DNA of 50,527 bases from assembly GCA_015485495.1 (NCBI GenBank), contig WFTL01000141.1:1-50527 (forward strand), written 5' to 3'. Positions 9,428-21,719 of this stretch are shown in pieces. The notes beneath the pieces are model-generated. The model ran no database searches, had not been told where the DNA came from, and saw only the letters and a list, made by a program, of their open reading frames with translations. The stretch's first letter is position 1, and every line of letters begins with the position of its first letter. Source of the DNA: Planctomycetaceae bacterium. Its GTDB lineage: Bacteria; Planctomycetota; Planctomycetia; Planctomycetales; Planctomycetaceae. The position numbers were made by a program, and so were the translations under genes.

Positions 9428-10521
9428 CAGAACTGCACCTTTCTCCGCTCAACAGCCGCCACCGAGACCTGGGCGGCCGCATGGTCGAATTCGCCGGCTG
9501 GAGTCTGCCTGTTCAGTACACCGGAATTCGTCCGGAAGCTCTCGCTGTCCGGTCCGCCGGAGGCGTTTTCGACATTTCTCACATGGGACAGCTTCTGGTG
9601 CATGCGGCGGCGCCTGGAATCGCCGCCGCAGCTCTGGACCGGCTGCTCACGTCTTCCGTTTCCCGACTGAAACCGGGCGAAGGACAGTACAGTCTTCTGC
9701 TGAACGAACAGGGCGGTATCATCGATGATCTCATCGTGTACTGCCTGAACGAAACCACCTGTTTTCTGGTGGTCAACGCCGCGATGGTGGATGAGGATGT
9801 GGCCTGGCTGACCCGTCATCTGCCGGAGTACGTGGAACTGCAGAACCGCAGCGACCAGTTCGGCGGCATTGCCGTCCAGGGGCCGCAGGCGGCTGCCTGG
9901 TTCGAAAAGATTCAGCGCGATGCGGGGGATCCTCAGCCGGCCGTTCTGCCGCCCCGATTCGGCATTCTGGATCTGCCGCGGCGCACGGGGCCGTTTTATG
10001 TCTGCCGCACCGGATACACCGGTGAAGACGGTTTCGAACTGTTCTGTCCCGGGGAATTTCTGGGGCTGTGGTGGGATGCCGTGATTGAAGCCGGCGCGAC
10101 ACCTGCCGGTCTGGGAGCCCGCGATGTGCTGCGGCTGGAAAAATGTTACCCGCTCAACGGCAGCGATCTGACTCCGGAACGCACGCCCGTCGAATGCGGT
10201 CTGAGTTTCGCCGTGGATTTTTCGAAACCGGAATTCATCGGCCGGTCGGCCGTTCTGCAGCAGAAACAGCAGGGCCCCGCGCATCGGCTTGTGGCAGTCC
10301 GCCAGACCGGCAAAGCCCCGCCGCCGCGGCACGGCTATGCTGTTTTTCATAACGAGACTCGGGTGGGAACGGTCACCAGCGGCGGCATGTCTCCGGTTCT
10401 GAACTGCGGGATCGCCCTGGTGTGGATGGAAACCGGCCATCATCGGGAAGGAACAGACCTGATGATGGAAATCCGCGGAAAACGCTTCCCCTGCCGGGTT
10501 GTTCGGAAGCCGTTCGTTTAG
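9424..10521 (+). CDS. gcvT: Glycine cleavage system T protein (aminomethyltransferase)
   Basis: Transfers the one-carbon unit from the aminomethyl-lipoyl arm of GcvH to tetrahydrofolate, releasing ammonia and giving 5,10-methylene-THF. The 365-aa length matches the family. Recognisable segments are the N-terminal [28 protein letters not shown] near residue 53, [43 protein letters not shown], and the C-terminal barrel with [11 protein letters not shown]. The ATG at 9424 overlaps the pckA stop by 4 bp. The frame is open further upstream, inside pckA, but the family N-terminus starts at this ATG. Confidence 0.97.
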   Translation: MTELHLSPLNSRHRDLGGRMVEFAGWSLPVQYTGIRPEALAVRSAGGVFDISHMGQLLVHAAAPGIAAAALDRLLTSSVSRLKPGEGQYSLLLNEQGGIIDDLIVYCLNETTCFLVVNAAMVDEDVAWLTRHLPEYVELQNRSDQFGGIAVQGPQAAAWFEKIQRDAGDPQPAVLPPRFGILDLPRRTGPFYVCRTGYTGEDGFELFCPGEFLGLWWDAVIEAGATPAGLGARDVLRLEKCYPLNGSDLTPERTPVECGLSFAVDFSKPEFIGRSAVLQQKQQGPAHRLVAVRQTGKAPPPRHGYAVFHNETRVGTVTSGGMSPVLNCGIALVWMETGHHREGTDLMMEIRGKRFPCRVVRKPFV

Positions 10522-10721
10522 ACTTCGCTCTTCGTCCGCTCCCGGCGAACAGGCCGCACCGCTGCCTGCTCACCGGTAACATGCCGGCCGAACTCTGCGG
10601 AAACAGGAGACGTTCCGGCGATGCCGAATTCAGCTTCGTTGAAGCTGTCGGTTTCCACAGACAGCCGGACGGACCGTTTCGTCCGCAGATGCCGGCACGT
10701 GTTGAATTGGGAGATCGCCAG

Positions 10722-11105
10722 ATGAATGTGCCGGAGAACCTGCGGTTTGCAGAATCTCATGAATGGGTGCGGGAAGAAACCGACGGAACCGTGACCGTCG
10801 GGATTTCGGACTTCGCCCAGGAGAAACTGACCGAACTGGTCTATGTGGAACTTCCCGAAACCGATCGGCAGGTGACCGCCGGTGAGGAAGTCGCCGTGGT
10901 GGAATCGGTGAAATCGGCCAGCGACATCTACGCACCGATCAGCGGCACGATCGTGGAAGTCAACACGGCCCTGGAAGACGACCCCACACTGGTCAATTCG
11001 TCTCCCTGGACGGACGGCTGGCTGTTTCGCATGCGGCCGGACGATCCGGCATCCGTGAGTCAGCTCATGGATGCCGCTGCGTACGAAAACATGACGGCCG
11101 AATAG
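10722..11105 (+). CDS. gcvH: Glycine cleavage system H protein
   Basis: Lipoyl carrier that shuttles the aminomethyl group between the P, T and L proteins. It is 127 aa. The lipoylated lysine is Lys64 in [14 protein letters not shown]; the opening ESHEWVREE and the end [12 protein letters not shown] are characteristic. The start ATG at 10722 follows GGGAGATCGCCAG, a reasonable ribosome site. The 200 bp after gcvT (10522-10721) holds no gene and no recognisable glycine riboswitch. Third gene of the pckA-gcvT-gcvH-gcvP run. Confidence 0.97.
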   Translation: MNVPENLRFAESHEWVREETDGTVTVGISDFAQEKLTELVYVELPETDRQVTAGEEVAVVESVKSASDIYAPISGTIVEVNTALEDDPTLVNSSPWTDGWLFRMRPDDPASVSQLMDAAAYENMTAE

Positions 11106-11237
11106 ACGACGGTCCGGTTTCCGGCACATCGGGACGGAATGATATGTGAGACGCCGCGAAGAGACGGCGATCGGTCTTTCCGGTTCCCGTCGCTGCGGCT
11201 CTCTGCGGAACAGTCTGCGGATTTGTGGAGACATCTG

Positions 11238-14081
<2,844 letters not shown>

Positions 14082-14121
14082 CCGGGCCGGTGGTCTGCGG
14101 GAATCTGCTGTGGCAGCAGGT

Positions 14122-15786
14122 TCAGTGTGCTGAGCCTTCCGGCGCCCGCGGACGCCGCCGTTCCAGCCATTCCTGGTACGGCACCCGTTCGGGATGTTTC
14201 CGAGCCCAGTCCGGAGTTTCGAACCAGCGAAGACGGCTGACACGCGGATAGGTTTCCCACACGTCTCCCTGATCTGTCATGCGGGGATCGCCGGTGCGCC
14301 GCAGGTGATCGGTCAGACGTTTCCGCAGATCGGCCACCACGTCGGCGTAGTCCGGATCATCCGCCAGGTTGTTCAGACAGCCGGGGTCGCTGCGGATGTC
14401 GAACAGTTCTTCGGCCGGCCGCCGGTCCACGGCCAGCTTCAGAAAACGGCCGATGACCGGATCATTGCGGTGTTCGATGAGGAAATCGAGAGTGGGGCAG
14501 GCGTCGATGTCGTGGTAGCCGCCGTGCATCGGGCCGAGTTGTCCCAGGGGAGTGCCGTCCGCCCGAAAAACGACCTGGCTGTACTTGCGAGGTGCCCCGG
14601 CCGGCCACCGTTCCGGCCGCAGGTTCATGATGAACAGCCATTCGGGCGTGCGGATGGCTCGCTGAGGATACCCCAGAGAATGGAACCGCGATGAGGAATG
14701 CCGTTCCCGGCCCACGAAAACAGCCGTCCGCGATGAATCGACCAGGCCCTCCTGATCCGATTTCAGTGCTTCCAGCAGACTGCGTCCGCTCATGGGAGGA
14801 TCGTCAGAGGCCGGCTGCACCCCCGCTGCATCGCAGATCGTTGCGGCCAGATCCGTGAAATCAACCAGGTCCGTCAGAACGCGTCCCGGCGGAATGGCGT
14901 CCTTCCAGCACACCGCCAGTGGCATGTGGATGCCGAATTCATAACAGTTGGCCTTGGCCCGGGGGAACCCCATGCCGTTGTCGCTGGTGACGATGATGAG
15001 AGTCCTGTTCAGTTCCCCGGTCGCTTCCAGAATCTGCAGAATCTCCCCCAGATGCCGGTCGAATCGTTCGATTTCAAAGGCGTAATCGAGCAGATCGCTG
15101 CGGACCACAGGGTGATCGGGCAGAAACGGTGGCACCTCGGCCTCGTTCGGACTCCGGCCGTTCCGTTCACCGATGCCCCGTTCGAAGGGGCGGTGAGCGT
15201 CATGGCTGCCGAACCAGAAGCAAAACGGCCGATTCGTCGGCCGTTCCTGGAGAAACTGCCGGAATCCATCCACGTAATCGTCTCGTCGCATGCCCCGGCG
15301 CCGACCGGCGGGGTTGTCCGTCCGCCCGTCGTGCCGGAAGTCTCCGGGAGCCCAGGCTTTGCCCGTACTGCCCACGAAATAACCGGCTTCCTGCAGGCGT
15401 TCGGGAAACGTGCGATAACGGGCCGGAAAATAACTCGCATGGGTGCCGGCCGCTTCAATCATCCAGATCGACCGCCCCGTCAGAAACGCCGCACGGGACG
15501 GGCTGCAGCCGGGCGCCGGGCAGAAGGCGTTCTGAAACAGAACACCCTCACGGGCCACGCGATCGAACACCGGCGTCGACACCATCCGCGAACCATAGGC
15601 CGATGCGTGCGGCCACGACACGTCGTCGCTGATGGCGATCAGCACGTTGGGACGGCCGTCCGCAGCGACGGCCTCTCCCGTGCCGGCCACTCCCTCAGCA
15701 GCCGATTCCTCGGCGCCCGATGCCGCAGCCGCCAGTCCGGCAAAACAGGCCAGCAGTCCACTCAGCAGTCCACGCAGATCCGGCAA
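14122..15786 (-). CDS. Secreted type I (formylglycine) sulfatase
   Basis: Arylsulfatase-family hydrolase, exported, probably acting on sulfated polysaccharides or other sulfate esters. The FGly signature is CSPSRAAFLTGR: Cys94 is followed by PSR and LTGR, as required for conversion to formylglycine. Metal-site elements include ISDDVSWPHASAYG and TSDNGMGFP. The chosen start is the TTG at 15786: it has AAGGAG 8 nt upstream and opens directly into a signal peptide (PDLRGLLSGLLACFAGLAAAASGA). The frame continues upstream to 15849 with no better start. The length is 554 aa. It converges on gcvP with a 40-bp gap; a small CTGCTG-TGG-CAGCAG hairpin (14105-14119) lies there. The substrate cannot be read from sequence. 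No anaerobic or FGE-type maturase is nearby. Confidence 0.9.
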   Translation of the reverse strand: MPDLRGLLSGLLACFAGLAAAASGAEESAAEGVAGTGEAVAADGRPNVLIAISDDVSWPHASAYGSRMVSTPVFDRVAREGVLFQNAFCPAPGCSPSRAAFLTGRSIWMIEAAGTHASYFPARYRTFPERLQEAGYFVGSTGKAWAPGDFRHDGRTDNPAGRRRGMRRDDYVDGFRQFLQERPTNRPFCFWFGSHDAHRPFERGIGERNGRSPNEAEVPPFLPDHPVVRSDLLDYAFEIERFDRHLGEILQILEATGELNRTLIIVTSDNGMGFPRAKANCYEFGIHMPLAVCWKDAIPPGRVLTDLVDFTDLAATICDAAGVQPASDDPPMSGRSLLEALKSDQEGLVDSSRTAVFVGRERHSSSRFHSLGYPQRAIRTPEWLFIMNLRPERWPAGAPRKYSQVVFRADGTPLGQLGPMHGGYHDIDACPTLDFLIEHRNDPVIGRFLKLAVDRRPAEELFDIRSDPGCLNNLADDPDYADVVADLRKRLTDHLRRTGDPRMTDQGDVWETYPRVSRLRWFETPDWARKHPERVPYQEWLERRRPRAPEGSAH

Positions 15787-16214
15787 ACCGATTTTCTCCT
15801 TCAGGAATGGTTCAGAACCCGCATCGGGCACCCGCCGCACGGAAACCAAACGGTCATCTCACTGCGAATCGGCACTCGCAGCAAGTGAGTTTCAGCGTCA
15901 GCGACCGGAATCCCGTCCGATTCAGTCTGCCCGGACAGAGATTCCGAGCGGCTTTCGGAAAGCGCGTGCAGCGTTCTGCCGGACACGGACTTCGTGCCGG
16001 GGCCGGCCCGCCGAAGGCGGCTGCAGGGCTGCAGGACGCCCCGGGAGCAGTCCGCTCGTTTGGCGGTTTGGCGTTTGGCGGTGTCCGCTGCCCCGGCGTT
16101 GACGCCACTTGTAGCAGCAGCTAAATTGGGGACTGCAGAAACCTGCCGGTCAGACCGCGGGCGGCCGGCAGTCCGAAATCGGACCGGTCCTGTCGCCCGT
16201 ACAGGACTCCTGCC
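15787..16214. other. Divergent intergenic region, sulfatase / metal importer
   Basis: 428 bp without a convincing gene. It holds the sulfatase ribosome site at its left edge, a run of TTTGGCG-like short repeats near 16060-16082, and a plausible promoter for the metal importer (listed separately). No DtxR/MntR-type operator was recognised by eye. Confidence 0.4.
16099..16127 (+). promoter_or_regulatory. Candidate promoter of the metal importer operon
   Basis: TTGACG (16099-16104), 17 bp, TAAATT (16122-16127). The -35 matches five of six and the -10 four of six consensus bases. The predicted start is near 16134, about 80 nt before the binding-protein ATG. Confidence 0.45.
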
Positions 16215-17240
16215 ATGAAATGCGATCAGCGTCTGTGTCTGTGGTTCCGTGTGATGCTCGTGCTGCTGGCAGCGACAGTCGGCTGCAGCAGGCCGGCTGG
16301 TCGCTCTGCAGAGACGCCTTCTGACAGCGCGGATGCATCCGGCCGGATTCGGGCGGTGGCCACGGTCGGCATGGTGGCCGATCTGGTTCGGGAAGTGGGC
16401 GGTCCGGATGTCGACGTCGTCCAGATCTGCGGTTCCGGAGTCGACCCGCATCTGTACAAAGCCACGCGGGACGATGTGCTGCGTCTGAATTCCGCAGACA
16501 TCGTGTTCTATTCCGGACTGCTGCTGGAAGGCCGGATGACGGACACGCTGATGAAGATGGCGGGATCCCGGCCCGTGATCCCGGTCACCGGGGCCATCGA
16601 TGAATCCCGTCTGCTGGAACCGGATGGATTCGCCGGCCATTACGACCCGCACGTCTGGATGGACGTGGAGCTGTGGGCGGAGTGCATCGATGCTGTTGTG
16701 GTCGGACTGTCGGAACGGCGTCCGGACCGGGCCGGCGCGTTTCGGGAACGAGCCGAACAGTTTCGCCGGCGACTGGGGGATCTCCATGAATACGGCCGCG
16801 GCTGCATTGCTTCCATTCCGCAGGAACGCCGCGTGCTGGTGACCTCGCACGACGCGTTCAGTTATCTGGGGCGGGCTTACGATCTGGATGTGCAGGGCAT
16901 CCAGGGAATTTCCACGGAATCGGAAGCCGGTCTGCAGCGGGTGACAGCGCTGGTGGATCTGCTCGTTTCCCGCCGGGTGCCGGCGGTGTTCGTCGAAAGC
17001 AGCGTGCCGCGGAAAAGCATCGAGTCGCTGATCGAAGGAGCCGCTGCGCGGGGACATCGGGTGGTCATTGGCGGAGAACTGTTTTCTGATGCCATGGGAC
17101 CATCGGAAACGTACGAAGGCACGTATATCGGCATGATGGATCACAACTTCACAGCCATCACCCGCGCCCTGGGCGGTCAGGCTCCGAAACGCGGCCTCAA
17201 CGGGAAACTGTCGACGGTTCTGTCAGGAGACCAGCCGTGA
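16215..17240 (+). CDS. troA: Metal ABC importer substrate-binding lipoprotein (Mn/Fe type)
   Basis: Periplasmic-side, lipid-anchored receptor of a divalent-metal ABC importer (cluster A-I; TroA/PsaA/MntA family), 341 aa. The N-terminal hydrophobic segment ends at the lipobox ATVGC (Cys24). Likely metal ligands are His79 (GVDPHLY), His146 (YDPHVWMD), Glu235 or Glu237 (ISTESEAG) and Asp292 (GELFSDAMG). This His2-Glu-Asp set is the Mn/Fe pattern, as opposed to the three-histidine pattern of ZnuA. The last third has VFVESSVP and [14 protein letters not shown]. First gene of a tightly packed four-gene operon; its TGA overlaps the GTG of the ATPase gene. The metal is inferred from ligands only. Confidence 0.93.
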   Translation: MKCDQRLCLWFRVMLVLLAATVGCSRPAGRSAETPSDSADASGRIRAVATVGMVADLVREVGGPDVDVVQICGSGVDPHLYKATRDDVLRLNSADIVFYSGLLLEGRMTDTLMKMAGSRPVIPVTGAIDESRLLEPDGFAGHYDPHVWMDVELWAECIDAVVVGLSERRPDRAGAFRERAEQFRRRLGDLHEYGRGCIASIPQERRVLVTSHDAFSYLGRAYDLDVQGIQGISTESEAGLQRVTALVDLLVSRRVPAVFVESSVPRKSIESLIEGAAARGHRVVIGGELFSDAMGPSETYEGTYIGMMDHNFTAITRALGGQAPKRGLNGKLSTVLSGDQP

Positions 17241-18121
17241 CTCACGATCGTTCCGATCCGGCCCCGTCCCGCACGAGCACGGCCGACGGACACTCCGGCG
17301 GCACGGCGCGTTCAGACGATCCGCGCCGTTCGGCGGCCCCGTCTTCAGGCTGTCCCGCCGACATTCCGCTGTCCGTGTCGGATCTGACCGTCGCGTGGGA
17401 CCGCAAGCCGGTTGTCTGGGATGTGGCGTTCGACGTGCCTCCGGGCACGCTGACGGCCATCGTCGGTCCCAACGGTGCCGGCAAGAGCACACTGCTGCGT
17501 TCCGTGATGGACCTGGTGCCGCGGGTGTCCGGTCGAGTGGAAATCTTCGGGCGGCCTTATCGGGTGTGCCGCGACCGCGTGGGATATGTGCCCCAGCGGG
17601 AAAGCATCGACTGGGATTTTCCCGTCCATGCGCTCGACGTCGTGACCATGGGGCTGTACCGCGAGATCGGGTGGTGCCGTCCGATCCGCAGAACACATCG
17701 GGAACAGGCGATGCAGGCTCTGGACCGAGTCGGTATTGCCGATCTGGCTTTCCGGCAGATCAGTCAGTTGTCCGGCGGCCAGCAGCAGCGAACGTTTCTG
17801 GCCAGAGCTCTCGTACAGAATGCCGATCTGTATCTCATGGACGAACCGTTCGCTGCGGTCGATGCGGCGACGGAACGCGCGATCGTGGATGTGCTGCGGG
17901 ACATGAAACAGCACGGGAAAACGGCCGTCGTGATTCACCACGATCTGCAGACGGTCCCCGAATACTTCGACCACGTCGTGCTGCTCAACATGCGTGTTGT
18001 GGCCAGCGGCCCGGTCCGGGAAGTTTTCACGTCCGACAATCTGCAGAAGACCTACGGCGGCCGTCTGACTCTGCTGGAAGAAGTCGGCGAAGCGATGCGC
18101 CGAAGGGAACGGTCCCTGTGA
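17237..18121 (+). CDS. troB: Metal ABC importer ATP-binding protein
   Basis: ATPase subunit of the importer, 294 aa, on the cytoplasmic face. Walker [10 protein letters not shown] is at 77-85, the Q-loop in [14 protein letters not shown], the signature LSGGQQQ at 178-184, Walker B LYLMDEP at 198-204, and the switch histidine in VVIHHDL. The region around [12 protein letters not shown] is typical of Mn/Zn-importer ATPases. The first ~42 residues are Ser/Asp/Arg-rich and not part of the fold; a later start is possible, but GTG at 17237 has CAGGAGA just upstream and overlaps the preceding stop (GTGA). The TGA is immediately followed by the next gene. Confidence 0.94.
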   Translation: MTHDRSDPAPSRTSTADGHSGGTARSDDPRRSAAPSSGCPADIPLSVSDLTVAWDRKPVVWDVAFDVPPGTLTAIVGPNGAGKSTLLRSVMDLVPRVSGRVEIFGRPYRVCRDRVGYVPQRESIDWDFPVHALDVVTMGLYREIGWCRPIRRTHREQAMQALDRVGIADLAFRQISQLSGGQQQRTFLARALVQNADLYLMDEPFAAVDAATERAIVDVLRDMKQHGKTAVVIHHDLQTVPEYFDHVVLLNMRVVASGPVREVFTSDNLQKTYGGRLTLLEEVGEAMRRRERSL

Positions 18122-19671
18122 TGACAGCCGCGACGCACCATCTGAGGTCGCCTCGGCACCGCATCCGAACGGGGCTGATCGTACTGCTGCTGCTGATCGC
18201 CGGATCGGCAGCCGTTCAGGAAGCGACCGCCCTGTCTGTGTCCGAACAGCCGGCTTCCGGAGCCACCGCCGGAGAGAATCCCGCCGAACAGGACTCTGCC
18301 GGATGGCATCCGGCGTGGCGTGTCCTGCTGCTGACGGATTACAACGTCCGCATCGTCGTGCTGGGAACCGCTTTGCTGGGAACAGCGGCCGGAATGATCG
18401 GCAGTTTCACCCTGCTGCGCAGACGAGCTTTGATGGGCGATGCGCTGGCCCATTCGACGCTGCCGGGAATTGTTGCTGCCTGGATGTTGGTGACATCTCT
18501 GGGCGGAGACGGACGGGCCATGCCCGTCCTGCTGACCGGAGCGGCCGTCAGCGGACTGATCGGCACGGCGTCGGTTCTGGCTCTGCGCCGTCTGACACCG
18601 CTGAAGGAAGATGCCGCACTGGGAATCGTGCTGAGTGTGTTTTTCGGAGCCGGGGTGGCGCTGCTGGGAATCACGCAGCAGATGGCACGCGGCAGCGCGG
18701 CCGGGCTGAATGCGTTCATCTATGGCAGAGCGGCATCCATGGGGCGTGCCGATGCGGTCCTGATCGGTGTCGCCGCCTGCCTGGCAATCGCCGTCTGTGT
18801 GCTGCTGTTCAAGGAACTGAGGCTGCTGTGTTTCGATGATGCGTTCGCCGCCGCCTGCGGGTTTTCGGTTCTCCTGCTCGACAGCATCCTCATGGCTCTG
18901 GTCGTTCTCATCACGATCGTGGGACTGCAGGCTGTCGGCCTCATTCTGATGATCGCCCTTCTGGTGATCCCCGCGGCAGCCGCCCGGTTCTGGTCGCAGC
19001 GGCTGCAGCCGATGTTTCTGACTGCCGGAATTCTGGGAGGAATCAGCGGCTTTCTGGGAGCTGTTTTCAGTGCCCTGTTCGTTCGGGCCCCTTCAGGGGC
19101 GATGATTGTTCTGGTCTGCACCGGTCTGTTCGGTGTCAGCGGACTACTGGGATCGGCCCGCGGACTGCTGCCGCGTCTGCGAAAACGGCAGAAGCTGAAC
19201 CGTTCAGTCGATCGGCAGCATCTGCTGCGGGCCCTGTTCGAACTGCAGGAAACCCGATCGTCCGAAGACACTTCGGCGGACCGGTCGCGGACGGCTGTGC
19301 CGATCGACACGCTGCTTGAGGCCCGCAGCTGGCCGCTGCGTCGCCTTCTGCGCGAAATCCGGCGGGCGCGGAACGAAGAACTCATCGAATGGCTGGGCGA
19401 CCGAGTGCGGCTCACCCGCCGGGGAGCCGTCGAAGCAGAACGGCTGACCCGTCAGCACCGTCTGTGGGAACTGTATCTGATCACTCATGCCGATGTTGCT
19501 CCGGCCCGTGTCGATCGTGATGCCGATGCCATCGAACATGTTCTGGAACCGGAAATCGTTGCCGACCTGGAACGCCTGCTCGAACGAGAACAGACAGCGC
19601 TTCCCGACAGCCCCCATGTTCTGACCGGGCCGGCCCATTCAACGTCATCCTCTGAAAGGGCCGATTCCTGA
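18121..19671 (+). CDS. troC: Metal ABC importer permease with C-terminal DtxR/MntR-like domain (first copy)
   Basis: Membrane channel of the importer, 516 aa against about 280-300 for ordinary ABC-3 permeases. Residues 17-38 form an extra hydrophobic segment. Residues 75-345 are the ABC-3 permease, with RRALMGDALAHSTLPG, a family hallmark. After about residue 355 a soluble domain follows: a winged-helix-like part (about 362-442, ending VRLTRRGAVEAERL) and a segment matching the metal-binding helices of DtxR/MntR (RQHRLWELYL, then DADAIEHVLE). His446, Asp469, Glu472 and His473 fall where MntR has metal ligands. The TGA overlaps the next ATG by one base. The ATG at 18121 is chosen; a GTG at 18118 is possible. 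The permease call is firm; the fused domain's DNA-binding or metal-sensing role is inference. Confidence 0.9.
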   Translation: MTAATHHLRSPRHRIRTGLIVLLLLIAGSAAVQEATALSVSEQPASGATAGENPAEQDSAGWHPAWRVLLLTDYNVRIVVLGTALLGTAAGMIGSFTLLRRRALMGDALAHSTLPGIVAAWMLVTSLGGDGRAMPVLLTGAAVSGLIGTASVLALRRLTPLKEDAALGIVLSVFFGAGVALLGITQQMARGSAAGLNAFIYGRAASMGRADAVLIGVAACLAIAVCVLLFKELRLLCFDDAFAAACGFSVLLLDSILMALVVLITIVGLQAVGLILMIALLVIPAAAARFWSQRLQPMFLTAGILGGISGFLGAVFSALFVRAPSGAMIVLVCTGLFGVSGLLGSARGLLPRLRKRQKLNRSVDRQHLLRALFELQETRSSEDTSADRSRTAVPIDTLLEARSWPLRRLLREIRRARNEELIEWLGDRVRLTRRGAVEAERLTRQHRLWELYLITHADVAPARVDRDADAIEHVLEPEIVADLERLLEREQTALPDSPHVLTGPAHSTSSSERADS

Positions 19672-21002
19672 TGGCGACCTGGAACTGGCAGTTCGACGGC
19701 TGGATCATCCTCACCGGGATGCTGTGCGCTGTCGCGGCGGCGCTGCCGGGATGTTTTCTGGTGCTGCGGCGGATGAGCATGCTGGGAGATGCCATCGCGC
19801 ATGCCGTTCTGCCCGGACTGGCCGCCGCGTTTCTGATCACGGAATCCCGCAGCAGCCCGGTGATGTTTGCCGGAGCCGTGGTGGCCGGGGTGGTGACCGC
19901 CCTGCTGACCGAATGGATTCGTCGGTTCGGGCGCGTGGACGAAGGGGCTTCCATGGGGGTGGTCTTCACATCCCTGTTCGCTCTGGGCCTGGTGCTCATC
20001 GTCTGGTCGGCCGACCGGGTTCATCTGGATGCGGACTGCGTTCTTTATGGCGCTCTGGAATTCACGCCGCTGGACACGGTGTCGATCGCCGGACGGCAGA
20101 TCCCCCGGGCTGTTCCGGTACTCGGCACGGTACTGGTGATCAACGCGGCGTTCATCGTGCTGTTTTTCAAGGAATTGCGTATCAGCACATTCGATCCGGC
20201 TCTGGCTGCCGCTCTGGGATTCCGCCCCGGGCTCATGCACTACCTGCTGATGGTCCTTGTCGCGGTGACGGCGGTGGCCAGTTTCGAAACCGCCGGCAGC
20301 ATTCTGGTGGTGGCCATGTTCATCGTGCCTGCCGCCGCGGCTTCCCTGCTGACCGACCGGCTGAGTTCCATGGTTGCGATCAGTGCCCTGCTGGCGGCGC
20401 TGTCCGCGCTGCTGGGCCACACCGCCGCTCTGGAACTGCCTCGCCTGCTGGGATTCGGCAGTACGACGACCGCCGGCATGATGGCCGTCTGTTCCGGCGG
20501 CCTGCTGTTCGTGTGTGTGCTGATCAGTCCCCGTCACGGACTGCTCACACGTCTGGTCCGCCGCCGTCTGCTGGCATGGCGGATTCTGCAGGACGACATC
20601 ATTGCAGTGCTGTTCCGTCTTCAGGAACGCGGTGATCATCCGGAGACGAACCTGCAGACCATGCAGTCCATTCTGCTGGTCCGACCGGCCGGGCTGAAAC
20701 TCGCCCTGCGTCTGCTGCAGTATCGGAAACTGATTCGCTTCAGCGGCGACGCTGTGACGCTCACCGCCGCCGGTGCCGCTGCCGGCCGACAGCTTGTACG
20801 GGCACACCGGCTCTGGGAACAGTATCTGGCTTCTCACGCCAGCGTGGATGCGGCCCGGCTGCACGACAAGGCCGAACGCTTCGAACACTTCACAAGCCGA
20901 ACCCTGCGGGACGAACTGGATGCGGCCACGCATGCCCCCCGCATCGATCCGCACGGAACGCCCATCCCCGACGAAACACCTGCCGATGCGGAATCCGGAT
21001 GA
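19671..21002 (+). CDS. troD: Metal ABC importer permease with C-terminal DtxR/MntR-like domain (second copy)
   Basis: Second, paralogous permease, 443 aa. ABC-3 domain at about 10-290 with LRRMSMLGDAIAHAVLPGL. From about residue 304 it carries a cytoplasmic winged-helix-like stretch (ILQDDIIAVLFRL through LTAAGAAAGRQL), then a clear DtxR-family metal-binding and dimerisation helix pair: RAHRLWEQYL, LHDKAERFEHFTS, and the signature DPHGTPIP at 426-433. His379, Glu402, Glu405 and His406 align with MntR/DtxR ligand positions. The match is better than in the first permease. GAAAGGG lies 10 nt before the ATG. No separate DtxR/MntR regulator is encoded in the window. Confidence 0.92.
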   Translation: MATWNWQFDGWIILTGMLCAVAAALPGCFLVLRRMSMLGDAIAHAVLPGLAAAFLITESRSSPVMFAGAVVAGVVTALLTEWIRRFGRVDEGASMGVVFTSLFALGLVLIVWSADRVHLDADCVLYGALEFTPLDTVSIAGRQIPRAVPVLGTVLVINAAFIVLFFKELRISTFDPALAAALGFRPGLMHYLLMVLVAVTAVASFETAGSILVVAMFIVPAAAASLLTDRLSSMVAISALLAALSALLGHTAALELPRLLGFGSTTTAGMMAVCSGGLLFVCVLISPRHGLLTRLVRRRLLAWRILQDDIIAVLFRLQERGDHPETNLQTMQSILLVRPAGLKLALRLLQYRKLIRFSGDAVTLTAAGAAAGRQLVRAHRLWEQYLASHASVDAARLHDKAERFEHFTSRTLRDELDAATHAPRIDPHGTPIPDETPADAESG

Positions 21003-21263
21003 GAAACCTTTTTCAAAGAATTCCGCTTCCGCACCATTCTCACTGGCATGCCCGGACTGTGTCGATGCGTTCCAACTGTGCTGACCGGTCCCGAAATGCT
21101 CCGGAACCCAGGAAGCATCGCATTCAGCCGATGCGGGTGTCTGCCGCCGGAATCCGCCCGGCGTTCAGCGTCTCCCCAGGTGTGGCGTCGGCAGGTCATC
21201 CGGCATCTGCAGAATGCCGGTTCTGACCGATACGCAGAGCCACCCCGCGGCAGGCGGCCCGGA

Positions 21264-21340
21264 GCGGAAGGGAGAAGAAGCGGAAGGGAGAAGAAGCGGA
21301 AGGGAGAAGAAGCGGAAGGGAGAAGAAGCGGAAGGGAGCG
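21264..21340. repeat. 16-bp polypurine tandem repeat, four copies plus a degenerate fifth
   Basis: Unit GCGGAAGGGAGAAGAA repeats exactly at 21264-21279, 21280-21295, 21296-21311 and 21312-21327; a fifth copy diverges after ten bases and runs into an AAGAAGAAAAAG tract. One strand is almost entirely purine. It ends about 15 bp from the 3' end of tRNA-Pro. The stretch 21003-21263 before it holds no recognisable gene. Confidence 0.9.
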
Positions 21341-21354
21341 AGAAGAAGAAAAAG

Positions 21355-21428
21355 TCGGAATGACAGGAGTTGAACCTGCGACCTCTGCGTCCCGAACGCA
21401 GCGCTCTACCAAGCTGAGCTACATTCCG
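21355..21428 (-). tRNA. tRNA-Pro (anticodon CGG)
   Basis: Full cloverleaf on the minus strand, 74 nt without an encoded CCA. Acceptor CGGAATG pairs with CATTCCG, discriminator A. D-arm GCTC/GAGC, anticodon stem CTGCG/CGCAG with loop TTCGGGA (anticodon CGG), T-arm GCAGG/CCTGT with loop TTCAACT. C1-G72 is typical of bacterial tRNA-Pro. It reads the proline codon CCG. A short T-rich stretch (CTTTTTCTTCTTCT) follows its 3' end, perhaps aiding termination. Confidence 0.95.
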
Positions 21429-21719
21429 AGATATGGGGCACCGCCCGACGGGAGCCTCGACCGGCGTTCCGGCAGGCGAGGCTCTGACTCGCAAAGCCGG
21501 AAACCGCTTCGGCCCCGAATCCGGCAGGCATCCGCTGACGACCTGCTCACGGAGTGACGTAAACTACTGCCCCGGTCCCCATCCCGCAAGTCCTGAAGCC
21601 GCCATCCTTTCGTTTCTGCCGGGGCTGCCGTGCCCTCTTCGTGCGGATGGCTGATGATTGCTGTCGGTCGGCCAATTCTCGCTGCCTGGAACCGGCTGCC
21701 GCAGGAGAAGGGCCGTGCG

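Noticed and set aside
10522-10721. Possible glycine riboswitch between gcvT and gcvH
   Set aside because: I could not find the conserved glycine-aptamer core, and its position inside the operon rather than before the first gene is unusual. A covariance-model search would settle it.
21264-21340. CRISPR-like array
   Set aside because: The repeats are 16 bp and directly contiguous with no spacers, so it is a simple tandem repeat; no cas gene is nearby.
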